Shown here piece by piece: positions 61,169 through 64,000 of a stretch of 64,000 bases of DNA; position 1 is the stretch's first letter, and the number at the start of each line of letters is the position of its first letter. Under the pieces are notes generated by a model, which worked only from the letters and a program-made list of their open reading frames with translations, searched no databases and had not been told where the DNA came from. This stretch comes from Druceiella hillmani (taxonomy: Eukaryota > Arthropoda > Insecta > Lepidoptera > Hepialidae): the NCBI GenBank assembly GCA_039881145.1, contig JAYKKI010000077.1:1738501-1802500 (forward strand), in the 5' to 3' direction. Both the position numbers and the translations under genes were made by a program.

Positions 61169-61815
61169 TAACTAAAATAATTTCCGGCGTTGGTCGATGT
61201 ATTAAAATAATTGTTTAAAAAGTAACTTCCATAAAAATGTATATTTCCAAAAAAATATTTGTTTGAAATATTTCGAAAGAATAAGCAAAATCCCAGCCCG
61301 GGCTTAATTTAAATAATTAACAATTAATATAGTAAACTTTAAGCTTTTTATTAGTAATAAAATTAATATTAAAATGGCAAAAATGAAGAAAATAGTATGT
61401 AATTTTAAAATATATTTCAAATTTAAGCAACTACAAAGGGAAATGAATGCCATAAAATACAGAAAAAATATATGACATAATACAAATAGACTTTATTGTT
61501 TCTTGTATGTTGGCACCATTTAAGCAAAATGTAGTTTTGTCATAAGTACTTAATAATTCATAACAAATTAACCTTTGAATTGTGTAAGAAGTGGTTAGTG
61601 ATACAAAAATAAGTTAAATAACTGGAAAAAATGGTTTAAATCTGTTCCATCGCAAACTACGAAATTTTTCAAATTTTTTTTTTATAATATATAAGCATCA
61701 GCTCCAGAATTTCTTTCTAGATATAAAGTTTTTAATGTGTATACTTTCATATGATTTCAACAAAAATGTCGAAATGTTCCTGGTTGTATAGTGCATTTAT
61801 ACCTTTATTTTCTTA
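61169..61815 (-). mobile_element. Repeat family 2, second copy (inverted), flanking part
   Basis: The reverse complement of 61169-61320 matches 26435-26600 (GGGATTTTGCTTATT to TTAGTTACGG), and 61672-61815 matches the end segment at 27280-27389 (AGTTTTTAATGTGTATACTT) and, inverted, 25757-25862. The order end, block, TTAGG-like array is the same as in the copy at 25730-27419. Its second end is not found; the CCTAA array runs into the THAP element instead. Confidence 0.65.
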
Positions 61816-61819
61816 AATA

Positions 61820-62230
61820 TATGAACAGTGCGTCGTCCGGTCTTGTAAATTGATGTTTATTCTTTCGTGGCTGGGAATTCTATCCTAAACGCATTTGTCT
61901 TGCGCGGCTCACTACGTCGATTTCCGGCGACCTTCATTTATTTTCTTTCCGTGTCTTGTGTCTGTTCTATTTAGTCTCGAACCTTCTAGCGCTACTTTAA
62001 AATTTTTGGAATCCGTAATTATTTTTCTTCAGTTAGAAATTATTTGGTTCCCTATCAACCATTTCGGGCGCATATTGCTAAAAATACAGTCACACCATAT
62101 TAAGAATTAACGTGACCTACTCATCAATGGGTTGATTGAACGAACGTAAAGATTTCAATATTTTTGTAGCGTCGTCCAAATGAAATTAAGGCTTCTATGT
62201 GAATCACGTTACAAAATTTTAATGCTAAAT
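61820..62230. other. Stretch with no supported gene
   Basis: A 71-codon frame at 61895-62110 is somewhat less AT-biased than its surroundings but unrecognised. Confidence 0.35.
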
Positions 62231-62231
62231 A

Positions 62232-62233
<2 letters not shown>

Positions 62234-62292
<59 letters not shown>
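62234..62292. repeat. (TA)n microsatellite
   Basis: A TA tract of about 58 bp. Confidence 0.95.
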
Positions 62293-62295
<3 letters not shown>

Positions 62296-62299
62296 TATA

Positions 62300-63215
62300 T
62301 TTTTTAAAAATTATTTTCATATATCGTTTGTAAAGGAATACCAACTAAATTTATAACTGATTGCTTTAAATTCATTTTATTTAATTACCTTCCTTGATCC
62401 ACCCTCCAAAGACAACCTTAAATAGGGGTATTTATTTGTTGCTAATATGTAGCCATTTAAATTCATAAACAAGTCAAATATATCTCTGAAGTCTTGCTAG
62501 GGGTCGATTTAACTTTCGGAATTAACATGATATTTTCTAATAATTTTTTATAATATCCATTTTAATTTTAAAGTCTAGACTATGTAAATAAGAAAAACGA
62601 TAAAGCCGTTAATATGAGTGATAAAGTCACACAGTTATTCCAGTTATGTTCAAAAAAATTATACTTTTAGTCACATGAACGATGTTTCCACTAAAAACCT
62701 AATGAAAAGAGTTCGCATGCAACTGATAAATATTGACATGTCCGATACTGATACATGAAAGAAAACATTTTGTCAAAAACAAATCTAATAGTATTAGCAT
62801 TTTAACATTTAAAAATACCTACGTGCAGAAAAAAGTACAATTTCTTTTTTACTGGTATTTCTAAAATTTCACAATACTTATGTAAATGATTTAAAAAATT
62901 ATAAATAAATTTTCTTTTAAATAAAGCAATATTTGTATTGCTTTATTGTCTTAAAATTGCCTTTATTTCAATTATTGATTATCTACAAACCATTTCATAA
63001 TTTCAATTTTAATTTCTGCCTATAGGTACAATTAATCCAATTAGTATGGTTGTACAAAGTTTTATCAACCTCTTTTTTTTAATAATAATTCATCTATTTT
63101 TTTCATTAAAACATACCTCTCACTTTTATCTATGTAATAAATGTTTATAAATTACTATTTCTATATTAAAAACTGTTTGGTCATTTCCATTATCTCAGTC
63201 AATTAACTTCATTCC
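62300..63215. other. AT-rich stretch, nothing identified
   Basis: No gene or repeat could be supported. Confidence 0.4.
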
Positions 63216-63219
63216 TTGA

Positions 63220-63610
63220 TCTAATTCTATAAACCCAATTGCCCTAATTAACATTTTGCCTAATCGCTATGAGTTGCTGTCCCCGTTCGTAATATTTTTA
63301 ACCATTTTCATTTGCTTCGGCCTATTCCTCATTATCAACAGAAATCAGAGTAACGGACTTAAGGAAATCCTGTTCTTCACAAGATTCTTTGAATTGATAA
63401 TTTATGAATTTATGATTTTTTCAATTTATTTTTGGTTTATCAAATGGTCTCATACCTATGCTTTTGTACACTTAAGATTTAGCAGGTTTATTGCACAGAT
63501 TAATAATTCTGAAAAAATATAAATATTCCTAACTGCTGGTTCAATGGCATTTTTATGTTGCGTTTTAAGTGGCTTCATATATTTGTCGCTCTCACAGATT
63601 TTGTAGAAGT
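63220..63610 (+). pseudogene. Gr-like N-terminal relic
   Basis: An open frame from 63220 reads through SPFVIFLTIFICFGLFLI, LFFTRFFELIIYEFMIFSIY and FVHLRFSRFIAQINNSEKI to TAA at 63520-63522. The same frame continues with IFLTAGSMAFLCCVLSGFIY to a TAG at about 63604. The spacing of hydrophobic segments and the short polar RF..FI..IN..E loop resemble the first three membrane spans of the Gr pseudogene at 30663. There is no ATG at a suitable place and the stops recur, so it is a relic at best. The family assignment rests on pattern, not on a signature motif. Confidence 0.35.
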
Positions 63611-63614
63611 AGCG

Positions 63615-64000
63615 AACAAAATCGAATTTATAGAAATCAACAAATATTATGATTGAATAAGCTTATCTGGAAGCAAGATTTTTTGCTGAAAATAAGACTT
63701 TCTTTTCCTTAATTATATTTACACATAGTCTCAATGGTTTTAATTTTTTTTCAAACAGCACCGCCAAATTTTGTGAAGATCCCAACGTCTCGTTTATATT
63801 TGTTTTCGTAATATGCGGGTTTTCTGACTACGGTAATTAATGATAATCTGGGGCAATTTTTCCTGCCCCATAATAATTTCAGATGACGAGTTTCATCTTT
63901 GGAAAGTCATAATGTCAGCCACATTCATGTAGTCATGACAAAATAAAAATTATTGTTTCTATACTGATTTCAAGGCTCATCTGTAAAAAATGTTTAGAGT
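63615..64000. other. AT-rich end of window, nothing identified
   Basis: Possible further decayed sequence of the Gr-like relic; no block could be read with confidence. Confidence 0.3.

Overview
The window is AT-rich, intron-bearing animal DNA, almost certainly from an insect. Three things point there: several seven-transmembrane chemoreceptor genes of the insect gustatory receptor (Gr) family, with short C-terminal exons ending in the TYhhhhhQF-type motif; arthropod-type TTAGG/CCTAA arrays; and a dense, decayed mix of hAT, mariner, piggyBac, THAP/P-like and non-LTR elements. There are no operons or bacterial features. Most open frames in the window are chance AT-rich frames or transposon relics.

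Receptor genes. (1) Positions 1-2620 (+) hold the last four exons of a Gr whose 5' end lies off the window. (2) Positions 10283-10464 (+) hold an orphan Gr last exon. (3) Positions 30663-31410 (+) hold a Gr first exon with two in-frame stops, sitting in the spacer of a large 1.8-kb inverted repeat (28826-30627 and 31777-33640). (4) Positions 46141-39957 (-) hold a complete, apparently intact four-exon Gr of 394 residues. (5) Positions 63220-63610 (+) hold a weak Gr-like N-terminal relic. Loci 1 and 4 share intron phases 0-0-1, and the orphan exon fits the same pattern, so this looks like a local Gr cluster eroded by transposons.

Mobile DNA by position. 3.9-4.1, 6.95 and 57.5 kb: copies of a repeat family; two copies in a palindrome at 3.9-4.1 kb each carry a hammerhead-ribozyme-like motif, and this may be a Penelope-like element terminal repeat. 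15176-19016: a complete but broken hAT element with 14-bp terminal inverted repeats and a perfect 8-bp target duplication. 21.24 kb: a GC-rich MITE. 25.73-27.42 and 60.17-61.82 kb: two copies of a non-autonomous element that carries telomere-like TTAGG/TTGGG arrays. 35.95-37.27 kb: a non-LTR retrotransposon relic. 37.74-38.04 kb: a mariner relic. 48.75-49.68 kb: a Tc1/mariner-like transposase relic of the type with a DUF4817 N-terminus. 53.4-54.3 kb: a piggyBac relic. 55.63-56.57 kb: a DDE transposase relic with a duplicated catalytic-Asp segment. 57.89-60.16 kb: a THAP-domain element with about 255-bp inverted ends.

The most unusual overall pattern is at least eight short-spacer fold-backs (perfect or nearly perfect inverted duplications with arms of 13-91 bp), scattered in unique DNA, introns and transposons. 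Long (TA)n tracts, a (TA)n-(TG)n compound tract and an alternating purine-pyrimidine tract are also present. The remaining stretches are AT-rich DNA in which no gene could be supported.
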